Assembly: GCF_012912135.1 (NCBI RefSeq)
Contig: NZ_QMEB01000022.1
Coordinates: 4,481 to 40,905, forward strand
DNA: 36,425 nucleotides
Origin: Brasilonema bromeliae SPC951
GTDB lineage: Bacteria > Cyanobacteriota > Cyanobacteriia > Cyanobacteriales > Nostocaceae
Reading direction: 5' to 3'
This document shows positions 26,572 through 36,379 of the stretch, piece by piece; the first letter of the stretch is position 1; each line of letters opens with the position of its first letter. The notes under the pieces were generated by a model. The model was not told the origin of the DNA and did not search any database. It saw nothing but the letters and a program-made list of their open reading frames with translations. The translations under genes were made by a program, and so were the position numbers.

Positions 26572-29093
26572 AATTTGTTTCCTGCTGTATCAGGAATTGT
26601 AAAGAAGAAAGTTGTACCATGTTGCGGTTGTGACTCAACCCAGATATTTCCACCGTGGCGTTCTACAATTTTCTTACATATCGCTAGCCCAATGCCTGTA
26701 CCAGGATACTTATTTCTAGTGTGTAAACGCTGAAAAATCACAAAAATGCGTTCAGTATATTGAGGTTCTATGCCAATTCCATTATCACGCACCGCAAACT
26801 GCCACTTTTGGTCTATGCGTTCAACCCCAATATGGATTTGAGGTGGCTGTTGGCTGCGGAACTTAATTGCATTGCTAATTAAGTTTTGAAACAACTGCGA
26901 CAGTTGCGTAGCGTCCGCCATGACTTCGGGTAAAGTATCGTAGGTGAGGACTGCGTTACTTTCTTCAAGAGCAACTTTCAGATTTGCGAGAACGCAATTC
27001 ACAACAAAACGACAATCAACTGGCTCAAAAGGCTGACTACGTGTGCTCACACGGGAATAACTCAACAAGTCATTGATCAGTGTCTGCATCCGAAGCGCAC
27101 CGTCTACAGCGTAACCAATGAACTCATTCGCCCTAGCATCAAGATTATCTTTGTATCGTCGCTCTAAAAGTTGCAAGTAACTTGCTACCATTCGCAACGG
27201 TTCTTGCAAATCATGAGAAGCAACGTAGGCAAATTGTTCTAATTCAGCGTTGGAACGAGCCAGTTCCTGACGTTGGTGGGTTTCTTGTTCCAAAAGTTGT
27301 GCTTGAGAGAGTGCAATGCCTATTTGGTCTGCTAGCTGTTGCAACAACTCTATTTCCACATTATTCCATTCTCGGGGACACTCACATTGATGAGCAATCA
27401 GTAAACCCCAGAGGTTTTCCCTTTGAAGAATTGGGACAACGAGATTAGCTTTGACACCAAACTGCGAGAGAAATTCTTTGTAGCAAAGTTGGATGTTTGC
27501 TGTTTCAATGTCGGCTATCGCACTCACTCTCCCCTGACGAAACAATTCTTGAGAGTCTTGTTCAAAGCAGTGCTCAAGGATATTTTTTCCCAGCAAAACG
27601 GGAAAACCAGGCAGCACAGCCTCTTGCATCACAGTTGCTGAACCATCTCCCCACAACCGCAAGATCATAACTCTGTCTGTGTGTAGCAGTTTTTGAACTT
27701 CAATGACCGTGGTTTGTAGAATTGCCTCAATTTGTAAAGATTGACGAATTTTGAGGGTGATTTCGGCAAATAGTTGAGAACGCTTGGTTTGACGTTTCAA
27801 TTCCTCTTCTGCTTGTCTGCGAGCAGTGATGTCAAGTGTGACACCAATCATGCGAGTGGGGCTACCATCAGCATCATAAATTCCAGCACCTCGTGCTAGT
27901 ACCCAATGGATGCTATTATCAGACCAAATATTGCGGTACTCTGCCTCATAATCTTTGCGTTCCTCTAAAGCTTGTCTCACAGCCTCCTGCCTATGGGCGC
28001 GGTCTTCAGGATGAACGCGTTCGTGTAGCGTATCATAGGAAAGCTCAATTTCAGGCGGCAAACCAAAATTTGCCTTGCATTGTTTGGAGCAAGATAAGTC
28101 GCCCGTTTTCAAATCTAGCTCCCAAGAACCGAGTTTAGCAGTCTGCAATGCCAGCTTCAGATGTTGTTCGCGATCGCGTAAGGAAGCCTCAGTTCGCTTA
28201 CGTTCAGTGATGTCCCGTGTCACTGCTAACAAGGCAATTATGTTTTTATCAGAATTACGCAGGGGAACAGCGTGGCTTTCCAGCCAGCGACGAGTACCTT
28301 TGAGTCCAATAATTTCAAACTCCTGTATCCCTGATTCGCCTTGAAAAACCTGTTCTGTCAGTGTTACAAACGCTTGACGATACTCAGGGGCAATCAGGGG
28401 ATAAATGCAGCTTCCCTGCACTTGATTTATACAATCAGCTTCAATCATCGCCAATCCAGCCGGATTCATTTCCAATAACGTGCCATCTTTGGCTAACAAT
28501 TTGACACACTCTGGTTCTGACTCAATGATTGTACGGAGAAGATTTTCACTATGCGCGAGTTTTTCCTTCGTGCGTTTAAGTTCCTCAGCAAAATGGGATA
28601 CCTCAGCTAAATTACGCCTTAACTCCAATTCGCTAATCACCTGGCGACCTAGTGCCACAAGTGCTTCTACTTGTTTGTGACTGATTTCCCGTGGTACTTG
28701 GTCAATCAAGCAAAGAGTCCCCACCATATCTCCCTTTGGGGTTATTAAGGGGACACCAGCATAAAACCGCACGTAAGGATAAGATGTGACGACTGAATTT
28801 CTTGCTAACTTTTCATCCGTCCAAGTATCATAAACGACCACCACATCTCGTCGCTCTTGGCAAAGGTAAGATAATCCGACACTACGAGGCATTTCTGGCA
28901 CATCCAAACCGATTTTTGCCTTAAACCATTGGCGGTTTTCATCAATAAAATTGACCAGGACTATAGGGGTGTCACAAATAAAGGCAGCTAACTGGGCAAT
29001 ATTGTCGTAGGTTTCTTCAGGTTCAGTGTCAAGAATTTGATATTGGCGGAGGGCTTCAAGTCTTGCTGCTTCGTTATGAGTCATCATAACCAT
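26568..29093 (-). CDS. GAF-PAS-PAS-GAF sensor histidine kinase (phytochrome-like kinase core)
   Basis: 841 residues, no membrane segments. Domains: GAF 20-160; PAS about 180-298; PAS about 308-425 (PAS_3 type); phytochrome-related GAF about 435-600; HisKA with His627 in [11 protein letters not shown]; ATPase with N-box [20 protein letters not shown] and GTGIGLAI. The SHDLQEPLR form is the Cph1-type core that pairs with Rcp1-like regulators, and such a gene follows with a 4-base overlap. The second GAF has Cys537 at the position where cyanobacteriochromes attach bilin, but followed by Tyr instead of His. The N-terminus has Met codons at 29093, 29087 and 29084 and no clear ribosome site. Confidence 0.94.
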   Translation of the reverse strand: MVMMTHNEAARLEALRQYQILDTEPEETYDNIAQLAAFICDTPIVLVNFIDENRQWFKAKIGLDVPEMPRSVGLSYLCQERRDVVVVYDTWTDEKLARNSVVTSYPYVRFYAGVPLITPKGDMVGTLCLIDQVPREISHKQVEALVALGRQVISELELRRNLAEVSHFAEELKRTKEKLAHSENLLRTIIESEPECVKLLAKDGTLLEMNPAGLAMIEADCINQVQGSCIYPLIAPEYRQAFVTLTEQVFQGESGIQEFEIIGLKGTRRWLESHAVPLRNSDKNIIALLAVTRDITERKRTEASLRDREQHLKLALQTAKLGSWELDLKTGDLSCSKQCKANFGLPPEIELSYDTLHERVHPEDRAHRQEAVRQALEERKDYEAEYRNIWSDNSIHWVLARGAGIYDADGSPTRMIGVTLDITARRQAEEELKRQTKRSQLFAEITLKIRQSLQIEAILQTTVIEVQKLLHTDRVMILRLWGDGSATVMQEAVLPGFPVLLGKNILEHCFEQDSQELFRQGRVSAIADIETANIQLCYKEFLSQFGVKANLVVPILQRENLWGLLIAHQCECPREWNNVEIELLQQLADQIGIALSQAQLLEQETHQRQELARSNAELEQFAYVASHDLQEPLRMVASYLQLLERRYKDNLDARANEFIGYAVDGALRMQTLINDLLSYSRVSTRSQPFEPVDCRFVVNCVLANLKVALEESNAVLTYDTLPEVMADATQLSQLFQNLISNAIKFRSQQPPQIHIGVERIDQKWQFAVRDNGIGIEPQYTERIFVIFQRLHTRNKYPGTGIGLAICKKIVERHGGNIWVESQPQHGTTFFFTIPDTAGNKL

Positions 29094-29422
29094 AAATATG
29101 TATTAATTTTTTGAAACACTTAATACTTTGAGTTTTCTATCACTCAAAAAAGTTGCTTATTTCGATAAGTGTGTTGTTCTTTCTTCTATTTTATACTACT
29201 TTTGATAGATGTTATGTGTCAAATACACGGGTTATATTGAAAAATTGCAGCAATTACTAGTAGGTTGATCTCGTCTGTATCTCCTCCACCAAACGCTCGT
29301 ACCCCGCTTCGGGGGCGCTTTGCCCATACAGTGTAGCCGTGCCGCAGGCTCAGGAGGATCGCTTTGATTTGTGCATGGGATTACCTCCGCTTTCTCAAGT
29401 GCAAATCTTGAAATTAATAGTA
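29094..29422. other. Intergenic region with a palindromic repeat
   Basis: No gene. 29094-29270 is AT-rich and likely holds the kinase promoter. 29280-29360 is a GC-rich palindromic patch (CCCCGCTTCGGGG, then GTGCCGCAGGCTCAGGAGG) of the same type as other repeats in the window. Confidence 0.55.
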
Positions 29423-29932
29423 TTATATGCTACTAGTTTTGTTCGGACTTAAAATTTCCTTAGTTGTTGCTATTGCATTTTCCGCATCATTCACAAAATA
29501 AACATTTTTTGACGCTAGTTTCTGGAAGAAGTTTTTACTTTCTTCATCTACACTCAACAAAATCACTTTCTTATTGCCTTTTAAAGCTAGAGAAATTTCT
29601 GAAGCAGTACCCGCACCCATTCCACAAGCAATTACCACATCACTAGAAAGAACATTGATATTGTTGCGAGCATTTCCCATGTCAGTAAAAATGGCAATAT
29701 CAATTGCTTCAGAAACGCCTTGGCTATCATGACAAGGAAGAATACCAATAGTTAAACCATCCACAGATTTTGCTCCCCGACTTGCTGCATCCATGACTCC
29801 AACATTTCTACCGCCAGTCAGCAAAACCCATCCTTCTGTTGCAATGAGTTTTCCAAGTTCATAGGCGTTTTGCATATCAACTGCTGTAGCTTTTTCTCCA
29901 GGTCCCATCACTCCAATAATAATTTTTCTCAT
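29423..29932 (-). CDS. LOG-like/TIGR00725-type Rossmann-fold protein
   Basis: 169 residues. The fold is that of the lysine-decarboxylase-like/LOG group: VMGPGE, LLTGGRNVGVMDAASRGAK, AIDIAIFTDMGNARN, VIACGMGAGTASEISLALK. The phosphate-binding loop reads GMGAGTASE instead of the PGGxGTxxE of cytokinin-activating LOG enzymes, which fits the TIGR00725 branch, related to molybdenum-cofactor carrier proteins. Nucleotide or cofactor binding is likely, but the substrate is unproven. I start at ATG 29932 (MRKIIIGVMGPGE); the frame is open further upstream to 29989, but that part (FCVLCSCQST) does not fit the family. Confidence 0.85.
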   Translation of the reverse strand: MRKIIIGVMGPGEKATAVDMQNAYELGKLIATEGWVLLTGGRNVGVMDAASRGAKSVDGLTIGILPCHDSQGVSEAIDIAIFTDMGNARNNINVLSSDVVIACGMGAGTASEISLALKGNKKVILLSVDEESKNFFQKLASKNVYFVNDAENAIATTKEILSPNKTSSI

Positions 29933-30025
29933 CGTTGTTGATTGACAAGAACACAGTACGCAAAAATCAGAATAAAATTTCCATGTCAACTCGGCTTCTT
30001 CTAGAAACCGAGTTAATGAAGAATA

Positions 30026-30907
30026 CTACAAACTGCCAACAATCATCCCAGCAAGTACGATAAAACCAATCCACACGTTTTGCCGGAACATTTCACCATA
30101 AGCAGAGTTAGGTAAGTCTTGCTGTCCCAGACGTGTGTACTGCCAAACCCAACCTACAGTAGCAATAGCAAGACTGATCCAAAAAGTAGGGCGCAGATAC
30201 ATAACTAAACCTAGCCAACTCAGTAGAAAGACAGTGCTAGCAAAGAAAATGCCAATTGCAATAGGCGCGAAATCACCAAAAAACAAAGCGCTAGAATTCA
30301 CACCAATTCGACGGTCATCTTCCCTATCGCTCATAGCGTAAACAGTATCAAATCCTAATGTCCACATAACAGTAGCACCCCAGAGAAGCCAAGTGGAAAG
30401 TGAAAGGTTATGCGTCACCGCACTCCAGCTAATCAAAACACCAAAACCCCAAGCGATAGAAAGAACCAGTTGCGGAACAGGAAACACCCGCTTTGCGCCG
30501 GGATAAAGCAAAATGACTGGAACTGCTGCTACACACAACCAAAATGAGAGTACGTTAAGATAGAAGGCGAGAACTGCCGCACATGCCATCGCGACTATGG
30601 CAACTATGACGCCAACTTTCACAGTCAGCGCACGGGAAGCAAGGGGGCGATCGCGAGTTCTTTCCACTTGTGGATCTATATCTCTATCCCATAAATCATT
30701 GACGACACATCCAGCAGCACTTGTGGCGAGAGTACCCAGGATGATAACTCCAACAAGTGGTAAAGGTGGTTTTCCAGCAGCTGCCAAAAAGACAGCCCAT
30801 AAAGCGGGAATCATTAAAATTAAGCGTCCTTCTGGTTTGTGCCATCGCAAAAGCCGGATAATCACAAGCCATATGGGTTCGCTGTTCTGTTCTGGCGTAG
30901 TTAGCAT
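30026..30907 (-). CDS. ubiA: UbiA-type 4-hydroxybenzoate polyprenyltransferase (plastoquinone synthesis)
   Basis: 293 residues, an integral membrane prenyltransferase that joins a polyprenyl chain to 4-hydroxybenzoate; in cyanobacteria this feeds plastoquinone. The two Asp-rich motifs are intact: NDLWDRDID (70-78) and DREDD (194-198), with ERTRDRPLASRAL after the first. About eight to nine hydrophobic segments follow. It closely resembles Synechocystis Slr0926 as I recall it (RWHKPEGRLILMIPALWAV, YPGAKRVFPVPQLVLSIAWGF). I prefer ATG 30907 because it gives the usual short N-terminus; an in-frame GTG at 30943 would add 12 residues. Neither has a clear ribosome site. Confidence 0.95.
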   Translation of the reverse strand: MLTTPEQNSEPIWLVIIRLLRWHKPEGRLILMIPALWAVFLAAAGKPPLPLVGVIILGTLATSAAGCVVNDLWDRDIDPQVERTRDRPLASRALTVKVGVIVAIVAMACAAVLAFYLNVLSFWLCVAAVPVILLYPGAKRVFPVPQLVLSIAWGFGVLISWSAVTHNLSLSTWLLWGATVMWTLGFDTVYAMSDREDDRRIGVNSSALFFGDFAPIAIGIFFASTVFLLSWLGLVMYLRPTFWISLAIATVGWVWQYTRLGQQDLPNSAYGEMFRQNVWIGFIVLAGMIVGSL

Positions 30908-31181
30908 AGGTAGTAAAAGATGACTAAAGATAGATTGGTTCACACATATTTACATCTATAGAATATCTTTATCTGATATTTATAAAATCACAACCACAAG
31001 TGGCAACTTTGGATACAATCAATAAGTCACTTCAGTGGTGAGTAACAGGGTACATTTCCTGATTCAAGCAGGGTCACAAAATGTTATACCTGAAAGCAAT
31101 TTTGTTTGACAAAATACATCGTCTCGCCGATACGTCGAGATTGCCAGCTTTTACCATCCTTAATATAGAGAGAAACGATAG

Positions 31182-32831
31182 ATGGTGAATTTAGTTTCAG
31201 CTAACTGGGAGAGTGTTCCGACTCAAACAGATCAGCAAGATCGAATTATTGCTGCTATTGACTTAGGGACCAATTCACTACACATGGTAGTTGTGCAAAT
31301 TGAACCTACACTGCCCTCTTTTAGCATTATCGCGAGAGAAAAAGAAACTGTCAGACTGGGCGATCGCGATCTTGAGACGGGGAATTTGAAACCAGAAGTC
31401 ATTCAAAGGGCGATCGCCACCTTGGGACGCTTCCAAAAGATAGCAAAAACTCTCAACGTCGAAACAATCATTGCTGTAGCAACCAGCGCCGTACGAGAAG
31501 CACCCAATGGCAAAGATTTTTTGCAAAGAATCGAAGACGAGTTGGGTTTAAGCGTTGACCTAATTTCCGGTCAAGAAGAAGCGCGACGGATCTACTTAGG
31601 TGTGCTGTCAGGGATGGAATTTAACAACCACCCCCACATCATCATAGATATCGGCGGCGGTTCCACAGAATTAATTTTAGGCGACTCTCACGAAGCACGA
31701 ACCCTCACCAGTACAAAAGTCGGCGCAGTTAGACTCACAACTGAGTTAATCACCACTGACCCCATTAGCAACATTGAATTAAAGTACTTACACGCTTATG
31801 CGCGCGGGATGTTAGAACGTGCTGTAGAAGAAGTGCAGGCGAATCTAAAGGATGAAGAATCCCCCCGTTTAGTAGGAACTTCTGGCACAATTGAAACTCT
31901 GGTGATTATTCATGCACGGGAAAAGGTAGACTCTGTTCCTTCTACGCTCAATGGTTACGAAATGAGCTTAAAAGATTTGCAGGAGTGGGTCAATCGCCTA
32001 CGAAAAATGAGTAACTCAGAACGAGCTGCGATTCCTGGTATGCCAGAAAAACGGTCTGAAGTTATACTTGCAGGCGCAGTCATTTTACAGGAAGCAATGA
32101 ACCTTTTCGGGCTAGAGTCACTCACAGTATGCGAACGTTCTCTCAGGGAGGGTGTCATTGTAGACTGGATGCTTACTCACGGTTATATTGAAGACCGCCT
32201 ACGCTACCAAACTTCAGTACGCCAGCGGAGTGTGCTCACAATTGCTAACAAGTTCCACGTTAATTTAGAACATAGTGATAGAGTTGCAGTCTTTGCCTTG
32301 AGCATATTTGACCAAACAAAAGGAACACTCCACTACTGGGGAGCAGAAGAACGCCAACTTCTTTGGGCTGCGGCGATTTTGCATAATTGCGGTCATTATA
32401 TCAGCCATTCTTCTCACCACAAGCACTCTTACTATCTCATTCGCAATAGTGAATTACTAGGCTATAACGAAACAGAGATAGAAATCATTGCTAATTTAGC
32501 GCGTTATCATCGCAAATCTTCTCCTAAGAAAAAGCACGAAAGCTACCGCAATATTGCAAGCAAAAATCATCGACAAATTGTCAATAAATTGAGTGCTATT
32601 TTAAGATTGGCAGTTGCTTTGGATAGGCGGCAAATTGGAGCAATTGTGAAAGTGCAATGTGAATATCTAACTGAACAACAAGAATTCCATCTCAAAATTT
32701 ATCCGTCCCGTGCTGATGATGACTGTGCTTTAGAACTATGGAGTTTGGATTATAACAAGGGTGTATTTGAATCGGAGTTTGAAGTGAAATTAGTAGCAAA
32801 TTTAGAGCTTAATATCGCTGCATTTAGTTAG
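31182..32831 (+). CDS. ppx: Ppx/GppA exopolyphosphatase/guanosine-pentaphosphatase
   Basis: 549 residues. The N-terminal actin-like fold (about 20-320) has the phosphate loops AIDLGTNSLHMVV (Asp27) and IIDIGGGSTELI, plus EEARRIYLGV. This enzyme class removes terminal phosphate from polyphosphate or pppGpp. The C-terminal half (about 335-545) is the HD-like domain usual in long Ppx proteins: LLWAAAILHNCGHYISHSSHHKHSYYLI. Its HD doublet reads His-Asn, so metal-dependent activity of that domain is unlikely. ATG 31182 follows AGAGAG, a weak ribosome site. A hairpin follows the gene. Polyphosphate against pppGpp preference cannot be told from sequence. Confidence 0.92.
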   Translation: MVNLVSANWESVPTQTDQQDRIIAAIDLGTNSLHMVVVQIEPTLPSFSIIAREKETVRLGDRDLETGNLKPEVIQRAIATLGRFQKIAKTLNVETIIAVATSAVREAPNGKDFLQRIEDELGLSVDLISGQEEARRIYLGVLSGMEFNNHPHIIIDIGGGSTELILGDSHEARTLTSTKVGAVRLTTELITTDPISNIELKYLHAYARGMLERAVEEVQANLKDEESPRLVGTSGTIETLVIIHAREKVDSVPSTLNGYEMSLKDLQEWVNRLRKMSNSERAAIPGMPEKRSEVILAGAVILQEAMNLFGLESLTVCERSLREGVIVDWMLTHGYIEDRLRYQTSVRQRSVLTIANKFHVNLEHSDRVAVFALSIFDQTKGTLHYWGAEERQLLWAAAILHNCGHYISHSSHHKHSYYLIRNSELLGYNETEIEIIANLARYHRKSSPKKKHESYRNIASKNHRQIVNKLSAILRLAVALDRRQIGAIVKVQCEYLTEQQEFHLKIYPSRADDDCALELWSLDYNKGVFESEFEVKLVANLELNIAAFS

Positions 32832-32855
32832 ATAAAGAAAGTGTTGGATAAATTA

Positions 32856-32881
32856 GGTGCATTACATTAGTGTAACGCACC
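32856..32881. terminator. Hairpin between convergent genes
   Basis: GGTGCATTACA (32856-32866) and TGTAACGCACC (32871-32881) pair with one mismatch and a four-base loop. On the reverse strand the mismatch becomes a G-T wobble. No long T-run; a weak shared terminator is possible. Confidence 0.45.
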
Positions 32882-32941
32882 TTCAAATAGGTTTGATTTA
32901 CTACTCAAAAATTTTCGGTTTGTCGCTTGTGTCCTTAAGTT

Positions 32942-34285
32942 CTATTTACGAACTGCAAGAGCGTGGAAGTCAGCAATATTCTTACCACCGACAATGTTAT
33001 CGAATCTATACAGATGAGCAGGTTTAGCACTCTTACCTCCGTTTTCAACTTCCACGACACCTAGCCCTGGGAAAATACCCACACTGTTGAAAAATACTGG
33101 GTCGTTTGCTGAGATCGGATTAGGTCCACGCTGTGTGAAAAAGGCAACTTGTTCGGAGGCTGATGTTTCTATTAAGTCTGGTGTAGGATCAGGACCTAAG
33201 GCATCACTTACTAGATCGACAAGATTAACTGCGCGAGCTTTGTTTGAACCTTCAACGTTTGGATCAAAGGGTTTAGGATTGATCTCGTGTATTGTGATGG
33301 AATTGGATGCACGATTAACTTGCCAAAGGTATTTTCCACCAACTAGTGTCACACCATGAACATCATTGCCGGATTGAGGAACTTTGAAGAAATCTGGACG
33401 CTTCGAGGGATTTTCTAGGAGAGACTTGTTGTTATACAGATAGAGAAAGTCAGCTATTTGGGGATCAGCATTGCCTGCGTTGGTCACAAAGTTGTCGCCA
33501 ATCTCATAGGCAATCAATCCATTGAAGGTGGCTTCATCTTTACTGTAAATGTGTGCGATTGTCAGTGTTTCTGCATTTACGATCGCCACGCCACCATCAG
33601 CAAAAGTCACATAAACAAACTTACCTGTATCATCAACGACAGCTACAACTGGTCGGGCAGTGGCACCACTGGTAGGTACTCCTAAGGCTGTCTTTGTCTG
33701 TGGAGTATTGAAGTCCAATGTTTGAACATCACCAAAAATTTTACCTCCGGGTGCCTCATAATTTGTGGCAATCTTATGAATCCGCTGACCTGGAGTATCG
33801 GCAACATATACAAATTTGTTGTCTTTTGAGAGGTAAACAGCGTGAGAGTTGGAGTTTGGTAATCCTGGTGGAAGAATTGAATCCACAACTTCACGCTTGT
33901 TGGCGTCAATTGCGTAGACGTGAGCCGTAGTCGCATGTCCTACAATCGCGTGTGTACCGCCTTGGTTGAAAGTAATCCAGTGGGGTTTTTGACCTGGCGC
34001 AAGATTGTTCTTCTTAGCGCTGGCTGCCAAGTTAAATTGCTCAACCTTTGCATTACCTCTTAAAAAGTCTCGGTCGTTACCTGAAAAAACAAAGAGATTT
34101 CCTCCCAAAACAGTACCATCAAGGGAATCTGCTTGGTCAATAGCCCAAACCTCATAACCTGGATTTCTTGGTCGTGTTGCTGAAGCTACAGTGGACGATT
34201 CCCCGTGTATTGGGAGGGAAACTTGGGTGAATATGGTCCAAGCAATTCCAATGAAAAACAAGCATGGAATGAAGAATTTTTTCAC
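32942..34285 (-). CDS. Exported beta-propeller (YVTN/lactonase-like) protein
   Basis: 447 residues. A cleavable signal peptide is clear: MKKFFIPCLFFIGIAWTIF, then cleavage near HGESS. The rest consists of repeated strands of the HWITFNQGGTHAIVGHATTAHVYAID and SHAVYLSKDNKFVYVADTPGQRIHKI type, as in YVTN and lactonase-like propellers. No catalytic or metal motif is obvious. It is probably a periplasmic or extracellular binding or scaffold protein. The start is GTG 34285, with AAGGAAGG about six bases upstream. Related proteins of unknown function occur in bacteria; I cannot name a substrate. It is convergent with ppx. Confidence 0.8.
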   Translation of the reverse strand: MKKFFIPCLFFIGIAWTIFTQVSLPIHGESSTVASATRPRNPGYEVWAIDQADSLDGTVLGGNLFVFSGNDRDFLRGNAKVEQFNLAASAKKNNLAPGQKPHWITFNQGGTHAIVGHATTAHVYAIDANKREVVDSILPPGLPNSNSHAVYLSKDNKFVYVADTPGQRIHKIATNYEAPGGKIFGDVQTLDFNTPQTKTALGVPTSGATARPVVAVVDDTGKFVYVTFADGGVAIVNAETLTIAHIYSKDEATFNGLIAYEIGDNFVTNAGNADPQIADFLYLYNNKSLLENPSKRPDFFKVPQSGNDVHGVTLVGGKYLWQVNRASNSITIHEINPKPFDPNVEGSNKARAVNLVDLVSDALGPDPTPDLIETSASEQVAFFTQRGPNPISANDPVFFNSVGIFPGLGVVEVENGGKSAKPAHLYRFDNIVGGKNIADFHALAVRK

Positions 34286-34612
34286 TTTTAACCTTCCTTA
34301 TTTGAGTACATGAAAGAGTCTCGTGTAACTCCTGATCACTGATTTGATGTGGTTAGATAGGATTGGGTAACAAGCGATCGCTTGTCTTTTGTTACGTTAA
34401 AAACCCTCAGTTTTGGGAGTGATAACAAAGATTTGACTAGAACAACACTGCCAGATCATTAATCACAAACCGTATAGAAAATCTCTTTGTCTGGTGAATA
34501 AAAGAACGTTGATTAAGATTGAACACAATCAGTAAAGCTATGTTCTATATGCTACGCGTTTTACGTCATAACACATATGGTCAACATTCCGTTATTGATA
34601 ACATCACGCAAT

Positions 34613-34652
34613 CTTTTGTATTAAGAATGACTTAATATTATGAATACAAAAG
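34613..34652. promoter_or_regulatory. Inverted repeat upstream of a candidate small ORF
   Basis: CTTTTGTATT (34613-34622) and AATACAAAAG (34643-34652) are perfect 10-bp arms around 20 bases that include the -10-like TAATATTAT. It could be an operator or an RNA hairpin. Confidence 0.35.
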
Positions 34653-34667
34653 TTACTCCATTGAGAA

Positions 34668-34766
34668 ATGGAGGTAGAGATTTGTATCAAAAGCGCAACA
34701 TCAACCGCCAATACGGACTTGGTTAACACCCTTTCAAAACCAAGAAGCAAGCTGGGGTCTTCTTAA
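34668..34766 (+). CDS. Candidate small ORF, 32 codons
   Basis: ATG at 34668 to TAA at 34764-34766, reading MEVEICIKSATSTANTDLVN at the start and ending SKLGSS. The start codon sits inside a small hairpin, CTCCATT (34657-34663) with AATGGAG, and a second 7-bp hairpin CTTGGTT/AACCAAG (34718-34744) falls within the frame. TTGAGAA is a poor ribosome site. The peptide is polar, with no membrane segment. It could equally be a structured noncoding RNA. No family recognised. Confidence 0.25.
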   Translation: MEVEICIKSATSTANTDLVNTLSKPRSKLGSS

Positions 34767-34998
34767 CGAAAACCCTTATAACTGTATAAAAGTTGCAATT
34801 ATGACAGACTGTCAAAGTCTACAATAAATACGGTTAAATAATCAAGTAATAGTATTATAAAGATTGCATTAATTTTACATGTATTTCGCTACGTAAACTT
34901 AAAAACTAAAGCTAACAAATCTTGACCACCTAGTAACGCAAATAAATTAACCTGCATCTGTTAGTCAGGAGTCAGGAGAAGAAACAGGACTAGTTTTC

Positions 34999-35087
34999 AG
35001 GACTTACGCAAAAATAACGTAGTTGCACCCGTTGCGACGTAAGTCGTAACTACAGTCAAGTTCATTCGTAACTCGTGCGTAAGTCCT
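34999..35087. mobile_element. 89-bp mini-element with 12-bp terminal inverted repeats
   Basis: AGGACTTACGCA (34999-35010) and TGCGTAAGTCCT (35076-35087) are perfect inverted ends. AGTTTT lies on both outer sides (34992-34997 and 35088-35093), a possible target duplication. The interior word TGCACCCGTTGC recurs in another spacer near 26003. There is no coding capacity. Confidence 0.7.
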
Positions 35088-35284
35088 AGTTTTATTCAGA
35101 ATTCTTCAGGGTTGGTGAATGCGCCGCTACATTATGGTTTCCCCTAACCCTGCATGGCAAGCACCACTCAGCCTGCTGTGAATTCAGCTACAACTAAGTA
35201 TTTGTTCCTTCACAAATCGAAAGAATTCGGTAAAATTAGTTAAAGTGATTTTTGCATTTGTAAAACCAAGGCATCAGCAATCTC

Positions 35285-36367
35285 ATGCAATTGAAAATCA
35301 GTGCATCCCGACTACCCATCCCACCACTACTGTTGTTGATCGCCCCCTTTTTCTTATGGGGTACAGCAATGGTGGCGATGAAAGGAGTGATACCCCACAC
35401 AACACCGTTATTTATGGCGGGAGTGCGTTTGATACCGGCTGGGGTACTTATTCTGATAGCAGCAGCATTGATGGGTAGACCTTTGCCCAAGGGTTGGGTA
35501 GCGTGGTTGTGGATTGCTTTATTTGCCTTGGTGGATGGAACGCTGTTTCAAGGCTTTTTAGCAGAGGGATTGCTCAGAACAAGTGCTGGATTGGGATCTG
35601 TGATGATTGACTCTCAGCCCTTGGCTGTGGCATTGCTATCTTTGTGGTTATTCCAAGAACATATCGGTTTTTGGGGATGGTTGGGACTAGGAATAGGAGT
35701 CACAGGCATTAGTTTAATTGGCTTGCCGGATCAGTGGATTCTCCATTTTCTCAACTCAGGCACGATTGTAGAGACATTGTCTACAGCATCAATACAACAA
35801 TTGTTTGCCAGTGGCGAGTGGTTGATGCTTCTAGCAGCGCTGAGTATGGCAGTGGGAACAGTATTGATCCGGTTCGTTTGTCGCCATGCTGATCCTGTGA
35901 TGGCTACAGGATGGCATATGATTTTGGGTGGCTTGCCATTGTGGGGAATTTCATCAACTGTAGAATCTGGGCAGTTGCAGAACATTGTCCCGTCTGACTG
36001 GTTTGCACTCTTGTACGCGACGGTGTTTGGTAGTGCGATCGCCTACGCATTATTTTTCTACTTTGCCTCTAGCGGCAATCTCACCAGTCTCAGTTCCCTC
36101 ACCTTCCTCACACCCATATTCGCATTGTTATTTGGTAATTTGTTACTTCAAGAAGTTCTCAGTCCGTTGCAGTGGGTAGGAGTCAGCCTGACTTTAGTTA
36201 GCATCTATCTCATCAACCAGCGCGAAACTCTATCAGGGTTAAGCAAGAAAGTTGCTACAAGTGAAAAAACTATGACACAGCAACAACAAGTTTTAGAAGC
36301 GTCTGCAAAGACGATAAACAAAGTTACCTTACCTGTGAGAAAATCTGAATCAGAGATGTTGCCTTAA
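35285..36367 (+). CDS. DMT-superfamily EamA transporter
   Basis: 360 residues with about ten membrane segments in two EamA repeats: LLLLIAPFFLWGTAMVAMKG and FMAGVRLIPAGVLILIAAALMG in the first, SMAVGTVLIRFVCRH and LTFLTPIFALLFGNLLLQE in the second. A hydrophilic tail follows from about 315 (TSEKTMTQQQQVLEASAK). Family members export amino acids and other metabolites; the substrate cannot be read here. A spacer of about 30 residues between the repeats (FLNSGTIVETLSTASIQQLF) is longer than usual. ATG 35285 has no clear ribosome site. It is a different DMT branch from the coiled-coil protein at 11984. Confidence 0.92.
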   Translation: MQLKISASRLPIPPLLLLIAPFFLWGTAMVAMKGVIPHTTPLFMAGVRLIPAGVLILIAAALMGRPLPKGWVAWLWIALFALVDGTLFQGFLAEGLLRTSAGLGSVMIDSQPLAVALLSLWLFQEHIGFWGWLGLGIGVTGISLIGLPDQWILHFLNSGTIVETLSTASIQQLFASGEWLMLLAALSMAVGTVLIRFVCRHADPVMATGWHMILGGLPLWGISSTVESGQLQNIVPSDWFALLYATVFGSAIAYALFFYFASSGNLTSLSSLTFLTPIFALLFGNLLLQEVLSPLQWVGVSLTLVSIYLINQRETLSGLSKKVATSEKTMTQQQQVLEASAKTINKVTLPVRKSESEMLP

Positions 36368-36379
36368 ATAAGGTGAGAC

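Larger units (their letters stand above)
34286..35284. other. Long AT-rich intergenic region with hairpins, a candidate small ORF and a mini-element
   Basis: Between divergent genes. 34286-34600 probably holds the promoter of the propeller gene; I cannot assign boxes. It then holds an inverted repeat (34613-34652), a possible 32-codon gene (34668-34766) and a mini-element (34999-35087). Nothing clear in 34770-34990 or 35090-35284 beyond the likely promoter of the downstream transporter. Confidence 0.5.

Noticed and set aside
31106-31134. TTGACA at 31106 with GATACG at 31129 as a ppx promoter
   Set aside because: The -10 matches only half of the consensus; too weak to list.
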